A stretch of 64,000 bases of DNA, from the NCBI GenBank assembly GCA_003427395.1, contig BFEA01000420.1, forward strand, positions 1,322,371 to 1,386,370, written 5' to 3'. The DNA is from Chara braunii. Lineage: Eukaryota; Streptophyta; Charophyceae; Charales; Characeae. Shown here in pieces: positions 30,884-42,761 of this stretch (its first letter is position 1; each line of letters starts with the position of its first letter). The notes beneath the pieces are model-generated. The model was not told the origin of the DNA. It saw nothing but the letters and a program-made list of their open reading frames with translations, and made no database searches. A program made the translations under genes and the position numbers.

Positions 30884-31234
30884 TCGACCCCCCAATTTTC
30901 ACCCCCATTTATAAGAAAACCAAAGGGTCGTTTTAACCATACTTCACACCAATATGTAGAGCGCACTTCTTACTAACTTATTGTAAAACAAAACCGAAAA
31001 AAAACAATTAAAAACATATAAAACAGCAAGCCAAAAGTGCACTTTCATGAAATTTCAGCAACATTTCAATTTGTCGATTTTCACAATTTTCACCACTCCC
31101 AGAACAACCATCTTCAGGAACCCAACAAACACTAAACTTGCCACATACAGACCTTGACCAAAAACAAAGTGAACACGGTGGCGCTCGCGCCGGAGGTGTC
31201 GGGAAGTTGATCGGTTTGCCCGATTATTCGACAC
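30884..31234 (+). other. Spacer between integrase and third ORF of element 1
   Basis: About 350 bases, A-rich and non-coding, between the integrase stop and the first ATG of the extra ORF. No splice or promoter signal is convincing. Confidence 0.4.
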
Positions 31235-33480
31235 ATGTCCTACCTTCGCCCTCTCCCATCTTCCCCTTCTCTTTCATCACCCACGTCATCCCTCGACAGC
31301 GAGGAGGAAAACGACCATCTCGACTACCTTGATCCTTCTTCTTCTCAGCCCTCGTCTCCCTCGCCATCGCCATGAGTTTTTCCACCGAACAAGTCATCAG
31401 CGAGCGGCTAATGGCACCCGGGGGAACCATCTCTGCAATTTGGCAAGTACAACGTCCTCGATTGAGTCCAGATCTTCTTCGATTTGCGGCCTTCTTTAGT
31501 ACAACAGCCATTCACGTGGGGTGGAGTTCCGATTCACGCAGTTCGGGGCGACACGTGTATTGGTCGAGGTGTCGGCCTTCCTACGCCTGTCTCCACCCGG
31601 TGAGAGCCACATGTCCGTTGTTGTCATCTTTACAGGCGACATCACGACACTGCATCCGGCGAGGCATACCAAGATCTTCCGGCAGCTGCGGGGCTGGCCA
31701 ATGGACATGATGACTGCATGGGTGCGATTACTGGCTCAACCGCACGATCGTGTCGTAACAACCAACGACATCGATCTCCAGCTTCGGGTCTCCTCCAGCG
31801 CGCCAGAGGTCCTCCTCCCGGAGCTTCGTCCTTTCGCCTGACCTCAATAAACCGTTACTGCCTCTCCACCTTCGGCCTACCATCCGATACTCCTACGTTT
31901 TGGCAGTCTGCTGTGGACCCCGCTCTATCCTTCAGAATTAGGCAGCTAGACGTGTCGATTCTGGACGCGACCAAGTGGGCATAGTGGTGGCACGCTTACG
32001 TGGCACTCAACTTCTGCCTCCTCAAAGTCGTCTTCCATTGGGCGGAGCCTGCTGACAGGAGCGAGGAGGACAAGATCCTGGACGACGAGGTGGAGTTATT
32101 GATCATCCAGGCCTGGAGGACGGATACAGAGGGAGAGCTTCTGGGGATCCTATTCGGCGATGTGTGCGACGACCACCAAAATTCGATTACGGACGAGTTG
32201 CTGGTGTTTTTGGCCCACCTGTTGGATGATCTACCTTTGGAGATCCTCTCGTGCTGCGACGAAAGGCCGGGGACGACCACACTCGCTCGTACCTTGGTCC
32301 CCCATCTCATGTGGTCTACGTGCACGAAGCTTGACGGGGATAATTGCTACTATCCCTCCAAGGGCGCTTACCTGGTCATAGACGTCATTGATCTCTCCTT
32401 CTGGGACCCTCTCATCCGGTGAGTGAACGTAGGAAAAACCAGCGAGGAAGCCGAAGAAGAAGAAGAAGCAGTCAAGGAAGAGATCCAGGAGGACAATCAT
32501 CTTCAGTACACGGAAGGAGAGGAAACGCCCGAGGAGGAAGAATCGGAGGCTGGGTCGGACGATCCCGATTATCACGAATCAGAGGACGTCGAGTCGGAAG
32601 AGGCTAACTCGGAAGAGGCAAGCTCGAAACGGGAGGAGTTTCAGGAGGAAGAGGGCAGATCGGGTGAGTCGAGTGGCCCTGCCGAGCTGAGCAGGGAGGA
32701 GAAAGAGGCCGTGGCGCAGAGAAGATGGGCATCGGCAGAAGGCAAGCGACCGATCGAGGAATCAGAAGGACCGTCGCTGACTGTTGCAGGGCGATCCAGC
32801 GCTTAATCCAGAGCCGCCACAGGAGGAGATCGAGAGAAATGGAGGCGCCACTGCAGAGGGATCGGGAAGCCGGCGCCGCCGAAGAAGTGAATCCCCGACT
32901 CAATCCTCTCCCCGGCCCAACCTTCGAATACGTCGAGATGCGGGCACTCGGGCTTCGTCCCGGGTCATTACCCCGCCGTCCCCATGACTTCCTCACCCTT
33001 CAGCAACTCATAGGCCGACCCCCATTTCCTGACGGGTGGCACCCCTTCCTGCCTTCCGTCTTCCACCATCTCTACTCCACCCGCCTCGTGGTCACTATCT
33101 TCCCACATGCTATCACTCGCTCGCTCGTCACCTCTTTCCCCCTCCACGTCCTCCTCTTTAGCATAGATTGGCATAAATTTAATAATATAGAGCTTTATTG
33201 CATGATCGTGGGCGTCGGGCACAATCCCCACATGCGAAGACTATGAAGATTTCCGCGCTGCCATCCGCTGCACCCTCTGAACTCTCTACCCCGACTACCT
33301 CGCCTCCCTCCCTCACCAGCGTCGACACCCACGTTTTCGCCGTATCCATCACATTGTCTACTATGTCCCGCTCCCCCACTTGCGACAGAGAAATTTGTCG
33401 CTTCATGCCTCCCATTTCGCAAGTCCATCCACCACCGCCTCCGCCCGTTATTAGATTGCCCTTCCCGGGTAACTTGAACG
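31235..33480 (+). pseudogene. Element 1 third ORF, unknown protein
   Basis: Decayed reading frames cover about 2.2 kb between integrase and the right LTR. In order: a Ser/Pro-rich start (31235), segments at 31372-31841, 32000-32422 (ending VIDVIDLSFWDPLIR), a Glu/Ser-rich acidic run at 32423-32806, and a final globular part at 32807-33246 containing IGRPPFPDGWHPFLPSVFHH. Element 2 has matching segments in the same order (VIDLNFEKQLRPPLV; IGKTPHPDPTWVPFLQPLF). Conservation between two diverged copies shows it was a real gene. The position is that of an env-like ORF, but I see no signal peptide or fusion motif. Function unknown. Confidence 0.65.
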
Positions 33481-33627
33481 TCTAGGATTGAGCGCACGAA
33501 TGCCACGACAGATGATTTCCACACTCGGATCTTACGGTAAGTGGAACGTGCAAGCTCCACGGGTTGACGCCTGATGAGAGAGCAGGCAGGAGCTTGCTCA
33601 AGATTGGAACCCCCTGGGCGTCACATA

Positions 33628-36084
33628 TGTGACGAACTATTTTCTGTAATTGCGCGACTTTCGGCGCGAAGTGGCTTCGGGGGTTGGGAACTGGTTGGTC
33701 GGCTGGAGTGCATGGGTATGGGTCGGTTGGGCAAGTTGCATGGATATCCACGCTTCTTTCTTTTTGGCTTTCGGGACCGGAGCCGAGAAAGTCCTGCGCA
33801 GACGATTGGGTGACCGCGCCTTAGCGAGCGCGATAAATAACGGTTGCCATAGCTTCTTTCTTGTTCTGCTGTGGGAAATGAGAATTTTGGCGCGATCAGC
33901 GTGTGGGAATATCGTTTTTCAAATTTACAACTGATGTCGAGCCCCCACGGGCTCTCGGAATTGTTTTTCTGTCTTTTCGGAATTTCTTTTTGCAAATAGG
34001 ATTTAGACTAGGAATTTAGGTACTCTGAAATCTTCTTGCGCCACGCTTCTTGCTTGCGCACCTCTCACCGCAGTGGGGACTGGGCTCTGACTGTATCGCG
34101 CCCTTAATCCTGCGTGTAACTGTAATTTTTGGCGGGCATGATTGTAACTGTACTCCTTGTTCTTGATTCCCTCGTGTTTCCCCGCCTTCTTCTTCTCTGT
34201 CGTTCATATGTCGTCCTCTATTCTAATTGGCCTGAGCGCCTGCATGACCGGATCGATGGGTGGAGTGTGGCTGCGTCCCCCACGCCGCGGCTTGGCCATG
34301 CAGACATAGGCACTTCCTTCTCTTCCCCTTCCTCTCACTTAGGCATAATCCCGAGTCTCTCGCGCAAGTATGCACGCTATAAATTTCACAAGCGCGATTA
34401 GTTTGCTATCTATGAAATTTTGGAGATAGCGTGGTCAGTGAGGATCGGCTAACAAGTCGGCTTAGGAGGTGAGTAGACGAGAGAGTTGGGCGATCCGACG
34501 AGCTGGTGCCCAGTATGCGGGGTTGATGTGCGGGCCGCAACGGACTGTGGCGCACGAGCGAATCTGGCTTGCATAATTGGACCAAGAGGGGTGACAACTC
34601 TGTGTTGATGCGAGGCGACGGACTGCCTGCATCGGGAATGGTGTGGAGAGAGAGGGAGAGAGTGAGAAAGAAGATGTCTGCAAGATGGTGTCTTTCTTCC
34701 AACCTTCTGTATATTTTTTGATTCCAATATTGGCCAATTTTGTTACATCAATTTCATATGTCCCACTGATTCGCTATAGTCCTTTGAATTTTATGTTTCT
34801 TGTGTGTTGTCGAATGAATTTGCGCCCTTCTCCCACCCGTTCTCAAGCGGTCTTTTGAGTTTCCCATTTTTCTTGTTTTGCTCAGTGGTGTTCTGTGTTG
34901 CACGATAACTCCGGATCTGGTTGGATATGTTCATCGTGCATGTCTTTGTTCAATTGCCAGCCTTTGATTCTTGTGTGACCCCGAAAATGTTGAGATGTGT
35001 TGGGCCTCGATGCAGGAGCGGCTGCTCCTTTTCCTTTCTTCCGTTAACCAATGGCATGGATATGTGTGTAATGGCTGGATCTCACTCGGAATGACGATGT
35101 CTGCAAAAAAGGTAGTTGCATGCATGCGGGATAGGATCGATACGCCAACAGGATCCGCCGACGAAGGAGGACAAGATCCGAGCCATTCCCGCTCATGCGC
35201 GCGCCCACGTTTGACAACGATCTAAAAAGTGGAGTCGCGATATACGTGCGCGTCTGCATGAGTCGACCTCGGCCTTGCTTCACCATAAGAAATGTGTGTC
35301 CACCAATTAGGAGAAGGCTATAGAAGCGCCCTTCTGGGTCACCGATCATGAGAGCTTGAGGGATCCGGAATACCGTGAATACTGGGAGAGGGAACAACTT
35401 GGACGACGGGGGAACCTGAGAAATCTTGAATATCCCTGCCGGACTGAAAACGATCGACTGTATGAAGGGGAATTTCAATGGGCTATAGGCAGGGATCCTA
35501 GGATCCCAGACTATCCCAACACCAGTAATACCCAATATTATATATCTCCAGGTTTCGTCGCTATCAATACCGATTTCCCTCCTTTCTATCTTCTCCTTCC
35601 GAATCATCAGCTCACAGTAGTACCGTGGAATTCCATCATAGCTCGCTATTGGCCTCGCACGAAGTGCCAGCGAGACCGCGCATATCGAGCCTCGGGATTT
35701 ATCCGACGAACTGGAACCGAAGCCGAGCAGCGAGCGCACAGCCTCCGTCTGAGGCCAGCCTCGTCGGATTCCGGGCTTGCTACGAGCGATGCCAACAACT
35801 GCTGGGACAACGCGGCGGCCATAGTGTTCCGCTGGTCCACCAAATTCGCATCCGCCCCCGGCGATGGAGCCAGCGAAGATGGTAATTCCATTTTCCACGG
35901 CGTAAAGGCCGGAAGCACCTTCTGCCTACCGTCTTGCATAACTGCCCCTAAAACTTGCCATAGGAGATCTCAGTTCTGACCTGGGACTCCACCCCCACTT
36001 TCCCAAAATCCTTGGCATACCCCCTTTTCCCACTTTCGGGACCCCCATCTCACTCCGATCAGGAAGTCACGCTGGGCGTGAGGT
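33628..36084 (+). repeat. Right LTR of element 1
   Basis: Starts TGTGACGAACTATTTTCTG and ends GCGTGAGGT, 2457 bp. It lacks the nested insertion and the tandem duplication of the left LTR. TGGGCGTCACAT occurs both just before it (33615-33626) and just after it (36085-36096), which leaves the exact ends open. Confidence 0.9.
34378..34384 (+). promoter_or_regulatory. TATA box, right LTR of element 1
   Basis: TATAAAT, same position and context as 23204-23210. Confidence 0.6.
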
Positions 36085-36095
36085 TGGGCGTCACA

Positions 36096-36310
36096 TCCAT
36101 GCCCTTGCTCAACCACCATCCACCTATGGGCGTGCTCGAGTGAAGGTGGAGCCATTGAAGGCACCCATCCTTCACTTCAAGACACCCAGGGATCATATGG
36201 ATGTAGAAATGTATCCATTCGGGGGAGATGGGGCGTAGGTTGAGGGTTGGGATTTTGTGAGGACCAATTGTAGAGGATGTTAGCTTATAGAGTACCGTTA
36301 GAGTGAAGTC
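36096..36310 (-). pseudogene. LINE D ORF2 segment, upstream part
   Basis: Minus-strand frame ending STPIGGWWLSKGMD at the right LTR boundary. It joins in sense to the zinc-finger part at 21738-22174. It is bounded on the other side by the start of element 2 at 36311. Confidence 0.65.
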
Positions 36311-36339
36311 TGTAACCAACTTTGGACCGCAAACCTACC

Positions 36340-36528
36340 AGTACTTGGGCCATACATCGACCGCGGGCGTTTCCCGTAAACGCACTGCGACTGATGGGCT
36401 TCGGCCTACCGGACCGCAATGGTTGGAGGCGCCAGCCAAAAGAAAGTTGAAATGGTGCGGTGGCGGCTCGACAAAACTTGGCGCGCAGGGCATATTCAGG
36501 CTCGAGATCGATAGCTGGGCCAAGTACT
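36340..36528. mobile_element. 189-bp MITE, copy 1
   Basis: Bounded by AGTACTTGGGCC and GGGCCAAGTACT, a 12-bp near-perfect terminal inverted repeat. No ORF. The second copy follows after 2 bp. Confidence 0.8.
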
Positions 36529-36530
36529 CC

Positions 36531-36719
36531 AGTACTTGGCCCAGACACCGGCCGCAGGTGTTTCCCGTTAACGCGCCGCGACTGATGGGCTTTGGCCTAC
36601 CAGACCGCAATGGCTGGAAGCGCCAGCCAAAAAAAAGTCGAAACGGCGCGGCGGCGACTCGGCAAAACTTGGTGCGCAGGGCATATTCAAGCTCGGGATC
36701 AATAACTGGGCCAAGTACT
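36531..36719. mobile_element. 189-bp MITE, copy 2
   Basis: Same length and termini (AGTACTTGGCCC to GGGCCAAGTACT) as copy 1, about 90% alike by eye. The two are head-to-tail with a CC spacer and lie inside the left LTR of element 2, absent from the right LTR. Confidence 0.8.
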
Positions 36720-36742
36720 GGTGGTTTAAGGGGAAAATCCCA

Positions 36743-36881
36743 ATTCAACCTCCAAGGCCATTCCGTAAATGGGACATTGGACCCACTTTCCAGCAGGTGA
36801 TGCTCCCCACTAATAGATGGAGCCTCTCCAAAGGTGCTAGCGGTGTCTGCTCATATCAGCAACACTAGCACCGAAGGGGGC

Positions 36882-36912
<31 letters not shown>

Positions 36913-36914
36913 TG
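36743..36914 (+). mobile_element. Short poly(A) retroposon, copy c
   Basis: Inserted in the left LTR; the right LTR has only 19 bases here. It carries the family block ATGGGACATTGGACCCACTT, GCTCCCCACTAATAG and GATGGAGCC, then a hairpin (GGTGCTAG...CTAGCACC, 36833-36872), then a 28-nt A tail at 36885-36912. Presence/absence between two LTRs plus the tail shows that it is a mobile retroposon. No obvious target duplication. Confidence 0.7.
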
Positions 36915-38403
36915 CATTCTGGTTGATCGAGAAAAGCGGGGTCTATTCTCCTTTTCTTTTTCTTTTTCTTCTTTTTGGAGGGGGGGGCTGAACATAAACA
37001 GTGATAAACTTGTATTTTTCAGAACTGCCTCTGATGACTTTTTCGTGTGGACGGTTAGCGACCGAGCCCAGAAATCCAAGAAACGGTTAGGAATTAGTGT
37101 GGGCGGAAATTTTAATTTCTTGCGTAATAACGAGCGCCCGACTGTTTTTCAAATTTATTGCACGCCACATAAGCCCACTCCCTGCTTTGCATCTCCACGC
37201 CATCTTCCCTTCTTGCTGCGCGCTCCCCTCTGGCATGCCTCTTCGTCTTCCCGTGAGTGAAATATGATCCTCTTCTTACCCATCATCGCGAGCGATTGAC
37301 TATGTAATTAGGATGATCGGATCAATGTTGTGAACGCAAAAAGCGCGCAGCACTTGAACGACCACCCAATCAAATGGAACTTTCGACTCGCCTCATTCGA
37401 TCCTCCTAGAACCTCGGCCTGTCTTTTGTCCTGCTCATCTACATCCCTTGCTACCCACACCTCGCACTGCCACCCCGCCGCTTTCCGCATTATACGTTCT
37501 CGCAGTACCTTCCTCTCCTTCTCTTTGATCTCGGTCGCGTGAAGTCCGCAGCGTTAAACAGGCTCGACGTGCCCAATGACGGCCAGAGTGATGGCGAGGG
37601 GTGGAATTAGCGCTAGACTGGGGGTAAGACAAGTGGAGTGTCGGAGCGGTGGTGGGAATCGAACGCCGCCGACGGCAGGGCCTTGTGGCTATGGTTGGTT
37701 GGCGTTCGGATTGATTGGGGCTACGTCTGAGGGAGGCCAGCCGGGTGTGAAATTTTGAATAGTGAGGGGCTCACTTTTATTTCCATTGCTGCTTTGTCCA
37801 AGTGTGATGTGTGCAATATCTCGAGGTATGGGTATTCCATTGTATGCATGTTGAGTGGTACGAGAGTCTATGGATGTTGAATGTCTCACAATCCAAAATA
37901 GATGTATGAATAGATGTGTGGGCGCTCACAAGCTCAACTCTAGGGAACATGTCGACGTCTGCATGGATGCATGAGTGTGTTGGATTTCCCTCCCTTCCCC
38001 GACCCTTGCCGATCCCGGTGCCGCGTGTGTGCACGGGGATCATCACTAATTCTTCCCTTTCCTCTCCCATCGCAATTGTGTAATATGGGTCAGGGAATGA
38101 CCTTTCCATATGACGAACGAACAACAAACGGGAAGATCAGTCACCCGCGTTTCCGCGTAGCGGCTGACCTCTCCGCGACTCGACCTTGATCAAATATGTC
38201 CGAACCATTAAGTGGTGACCACGATCTCTGAGCTTGTCCTCCGACGGAGGCAAGGACTGGGGTGAGCTCCATTGAGACTTGTATGGAGTCAAGGTTTGCC
38301 TTGACGAATGTGAGTGTGGGCAGCTGCCCGTGCTCGACCTTCTCATCGGCCCGTTGCAGTATGCTACCTCCTTTCCCGATCGCAGATAACGACAATATGT
38401 ATT

Positions 38404-39142
38404 CACGTGGTTAAAACTCGCTATAGGGGAGGAAGACTGGGTGGTAATGTTTGTGTATGCACCCGTCCATTTCCAGGATAGAATTGACTTTCTTGCCAGT
38501 CTCCCTGCATATTTGCCTGACACAGAAAACCTATTGATTGCCGGGGACTTGAATATTATATTTAACCCAGACCTCGATTCACTGAGAATGAAACCCTTGA
38601 GAATAGATTCACTCATGCTGTCCCAACTCACAGAAGCCCATCTGCTAGTTGATGTCTTTAGAATTTTTAACCCGGACTCAAACGGGTTCATATGGTATGA
38701 CCCTAAACCAACGAGAAAGACCTCGGCCCCGAAAAAAAGGTTGGACTTTTTCCTAGCCCGGGGCGCGATGTGGGATAGAGCTATGTGGTGCGAGGTGGAC
38801 AAAGGCTCACTGTCTGATCATCAGCCCGTACTTATGGACATCCTAGCCAAGGATGTGGTGGAACGACACCGCCCACCCTTTTGTCTTAACATTCAGATTT
38901 TAAAGGATGAAGGTGTGACGAAATGGGTAACCACACAAATGCAGTCTTGGCAAAATGCTAAAGATCTATTCACAAGTGTGGAAGACTGGGTAGAAACAGG
39001 TATAACAATTATTCAATCAGCCCTCATCGAGTTCTCGAGGATAAAAGCAGCTAACCGGGTGTGGAAAGAGAAATCTCTAGTAAAAGCAATAAAAGAGGTC
39101 GAGGCAAAAATGGGCACATACCCCTTTGCAGACTTATTTTGA
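38404..39142 (+). pseudogene. LINE B endonuclease, C-terminal two-thirds
   Basis: Starts at the truncation point with KLAIGEEDWVVMFVYAP, matching the middle of LINE A's APE domain. AGDLNIIFNPDLDS holds the central Asp/Asn, KKRLDFFL and SLSDHQPVLMD the final Asp-His. The first catalytic blocks (WNVRG, QETK) are lost. Ends at TGA 39140. Confidence 0.8.
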
Positions 39143-40862
39143 ACTGACAAAAAAAGCGAATTACTCACCGAATTGGAACTGTTGGAGATCCAGAAACAGA
39201 ATGTGTGGCAGGAGCGATTGAGAATTAGAGGCATCGTAGGTTATGATAACATGATAAAGATGACCTTTAAAACTTTGATAGTGCGTCAAGCCAAGCCACT
39301 AGTTAGAGAACTGTGCCATCCTTTTGCAATTAACGCACCTACCGCAACGGACACAGTGGATCTATATGCATATGCACTCGAGTACTATCGAGACATAGTG
39401 GCCACAAAACGATCCTTTGATCCCCCAGACACAGATTTAGCAGCCCGTCTCAGATTTCTGGGACCCGGTGGTGAAGCAAATCTCAGTAGAAGCAAGGGAG
39501 GAATTGGACAAGCCAATGACACAGAAAGAAATCGGGCAAGCAACAAAACAGATGGCCACGGGCAAATGCCCTGGCCTAGATGCCCTTCCGATAGAATTGT
39601 ATTTGTCTTGCTGGGAGGCTTTCGCCCCCTTTCTGTGCGATATCTATAATACAGCTCTCGAAACGGGAAGGTTCCCCCCCCAACTTCACTAAAGGAATGA
39701 TCACCCTCCTATACAAAAAGGGGGATAAGGGACAGGTAAAAAATTGGAGGCCGATCTCCCTATTAAATGTTATTTACAAACTATTTGCAAAAACAATGAC
39801 CCTTAGCCTGACCAAACTGCTTCCAAATTTGATCGGATGGGAACAAGGGGCCTTTGTACAAGGGAGATTTATTTTTGAGAACATCATGTCGACTGTTCAA
39901 GCAATGGAAATTATTGGTAAGGAAAGAAGAGACGTGTCAGTTCTCTTGTTGGACATGGAAAAAACCTACGATAAGGTAGGCTGGTGCTTTGTCCATACAA
40001 CATTGAAAAAAATGGGGTTTGGGGAAGCGTTCGGTAGGGCAGTTCAAGCAAGCTACCACCAGGCACAGTCGGTAGTAGTAGTGAACGGTAAATTATCAGA
40101 GGAATTTAGACTTACGCGCTCTTTGAGACAGGGATGCCCCTTGGCCCCCTTACTTTCGTTCTACAGTTAGAAGTTCTGTTGAAAAACATCAGATCAAATA
40201 GGTCAATTGAAGGATTGAAACTCGCTATTGGTACCCAGTGGAAAGGAGGGGCCATAGCAGATGACCTAACGATCGCATGTGAAAACTCCACGGAAGCTCT
40301 AACTGAACTTAGGACGGTATTAGACGAATACTGTGAGTTGTCAGAGGCTTCGATAAACTGGGATAAATCAACCTATTTTTTGCCCCCGCCCAAGGTTCTG
40401 TGTGTGGACTGGGGACTTAGACAAGTCCCAGCTAATTCGGCTGACCGGTTTCTGGGTGTGCAAGTATCCTTATCAGATTGTGCAGGAGTACAAGACTCAC
40501 TGTTGGTTGAGAAGGCGACAACAAGAATAGCCAACTGGGTGAAGAATCATAAACTCTCCCTGTTTGGTAGAGCTTTGGTTCTCTCCTCAGCAGCTCTCTC
40601 CCTCTTGTGGTACCCGCTGACTATCCATCTTCTCGGAGAAGAAGCTTACTCAAGCATCAAGCGAAGTGCAACACGATATTTGTGGAAGCCAGCAGCTTCG
40701 GAGCATCAAGGATACCTCACTAAAGTGGCCTGGGACCTGATAACGGCCCCGCGAGATAGGGGAGGATTGGGGATCCTCGACCCAATACAACAAAACAAGG
40801 GGTTACAGGGAAAGTGGGTCATCTCAGCAGTCTTTGGCAATAGACTGAAACCATGGGTGTAA
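39143..40862 (+). pseudogene. LINE B reverse transcriptase
   Basis: In three frames: ATGKCPGLDALPIELY (39555 region), ITLLYKKGDKGQVKNWRPIS (39700), GAFVQGRFIFENI, motif A LLLDMEKTYDKV (39942 region), LRQGCPLAPL (motif B), and IADD at 40254-40265 as the catalytic box, with Ile in place of Phe/Tyr. The thumb region matches LINE A (LSLFGRALVLSS; KVAWDLI). Confidence 0.85.
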
Positions 40863-42343
40863 CTGGCAGAGGACATTTTGGCTAAGGAATGAAAGTTGTC
40901 CACCGCGGCTCACGTTTCGGTTTGTATGTTTATCCCCTCCTTCACAAGAAGAAGACCCAAGTCCAAGATCTGGCGGAATGTACTGCGGGTGTGGAAGGAA
41001 ATCCTTCCTACCCACTGGAACCCCCCGGCAACCAAACAAGAAATCTTGAATCAGATCCTGTTTGAAAATGAGCAAATAAAGCAGGAGGATGACTCCCCTT
41101 TTCCTGCGGACGGCGGCAAAGGGTCCTTTGGGCGCCAGTGGGTGCAACGAGGAGTGGTGCAGGTAAAGGATATCTGGGATCCACAAGCCAAGGAGTGGCG
41201 AGCGTTGGAGGTAATACAGAGAAGACTGAGATATTTGCAGAGAGTACCAGATAACTTAGCGAAGTTGCAACAGGCTGTTCCCGATTATTGGCTGTGTATC
41301 TTAAGGAGTTCGGGAGAAAAGCCACCAGGTACATGGTGGGAAGACCCTGAAGATGCCCGAGGTGTAAAAGTACAGTGTTGGCAGGAACAGTCAAACTGCA
41401 AGAGCGGTATGAAGTCGAAACCTACAGGTACTAAACTGAAGTTTGTAGGGGAGAAAGTAATTCGACTCACAGAGGTCCTATAGGAGGTAAGGGCATGGGA
41501 GACAGAATCTCGGAATGCACAGGTAGTATTAGTCTCTCGCTCCCCCGAGTCATATCAGGTAGAACCGTTGCTGTATGGATGGAACGATGTCGAGACCCTG
41601 GGATCTACTCTCCCAGTACTATGGTATAAAACCAAGATAGGAGTTAAGGTCCTACAAGCGAACAGAAAGATTCAAGCGATCTCGGTCGCATGTCAAAGGT
41701 TGCAGAAGGAACCAGGCTTTCAGTTGGGAAGTATAAATCTGTATAAGCTTTGGGGAGCCCTGAAAAAGATTCCCTCCCAAAAGCAGGCTAGTATCATGTG
41801 GACTCAATAATTGTCGGTCACCGCGTCCGCTTCCTGACTAGTATCTAGAGGAATGGAGATTGAAGAGAGATGTGTTCGCTGTAACTGGGGTTGGGAATCA
41901 AGTAGCCATTTGTGGCTATATTGTCCCATGTCAATTCAGATATGAGATTGGTGGAAGAACCACTGGACTGGAATATCAGGAAGTAATTTCCAGTGGACAC
42001 ACGAGTGGATCATACATGGGCTTTGCCCAGAAGACCAGGATCTCCAGAAAGGATGGGGATACGTGGCCCTAGTGTGTAGAGGGGTAGTGATGGAAGTGAT
42101 TTGGAGTGCGAAAAATGACCTCCTCTTCAGGAAAGAAGCTCAGTCCTTCGCCTAGCAGAAAAACACTATCCTCACGTTGCTCCGGTGATCTATTTATGCA
42201 GATTGGCAGAGCGTGGAACACCACTCGAAGAAGGGCATAATCTGGTTTCAGAATACATGGGCATTAGAAGGCAGATTGATGTCAATTTCAACAGAAGGTA
42301 AACCTGTCCTCACTCCTTGGCTCTTACAAGGAAGGGTAGAATA
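40863..42343 (+). pseudogene. LINE B ORF2 C-terminus with RVT zinc finger
   Basis: 40896-41483 matches LINE A (FGRQWVQRGVVQVKDIWD against FGERWISRGVLRISDIWD). 41568-41810 continues. The zinc finger near 41875-41925 reads CVRCNWGWESSSHLWLYC, the zf-RVT pattern. A Trp-rich tail (VIWSAKNDLLFRKE) then runs in broken frame to TAG near 42343. Confidence 0.75.
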
Positions 42344-42427
42344 GGGGAACAGGTTTGACGACTACAGGCCCCGTGTTAGGGGTCGAGTTTTTTGCAGGGT
42401 TGATACAGAGAGGAGCTACTCGTACAA

Positions 42428-42761
42428 GGTCTTAGGGCAAGTAAGAGTGAGGCCGATATTGGCTTGTACATGGACGATCCAACTTCACCTCCGGGGGGAC
42501 TACGAGACTCTTGTTTGTAAAGGTGCGATTAGGAACAGCTTATGGGAAGCACGCAATGCAAAGGTTTTTAAAGACGAAAAAGCGCATTGTCGGCAGCAGA
42601 TGGTGTTAGTGAAGGAACAGACCTGTTGGTTATCCCTTCGGTTTGGCAGGCTACGAAAGAACAGACTTTTAAGACTCTGCCACATATTATGGGCAAAAGG
42701 TAACTCGTGGGTTTCTGTCTCGGCTGAGGGATGTCGGGAGTTCTCCAAAGGGTTAATCTAA
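42428..42761 (+). pseudogene. Second LINE tail inside LINE B
   Basis: ETLVCKGAIRNSLWEARNAK, then KVFKDEK and a C-terminal VSVSAEG repeat, at greater divergence, the tail already seen at 42080-42343 (ALVCRGVVMEVIWSAKN; MSISTEG). The poly(A) tail belongs to this second copy. It is either a tail-on-tail insertion or a template-switch product. Confidence 0.6.

Larger units (their letters stand above)
22175..36084 (+). mobile_element. Ty3/gypsy LTR retrotransposon, element 1, with PHD finger
   Basis: Direct LTRs of about 2.46 kb (right) and 2.9 kb (left, enlarged by an insertion and a tandem duplication) flank gag, CCHC knuckle, protease, RT, RNase H, PHD-type finger, integrase and an extra ORF. 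RT before integrase places it in Ty3/gypsy. The primer site matches initiator tRNA-Met. LTRs differ by roughly 5% over a 370-base stretch compared by eye, so the insertion is old. All domains carry frameshifts or stops. The flanking LINE D is duplicated for TCCA (4, possibly 5 bp). Confidence 0.9.
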
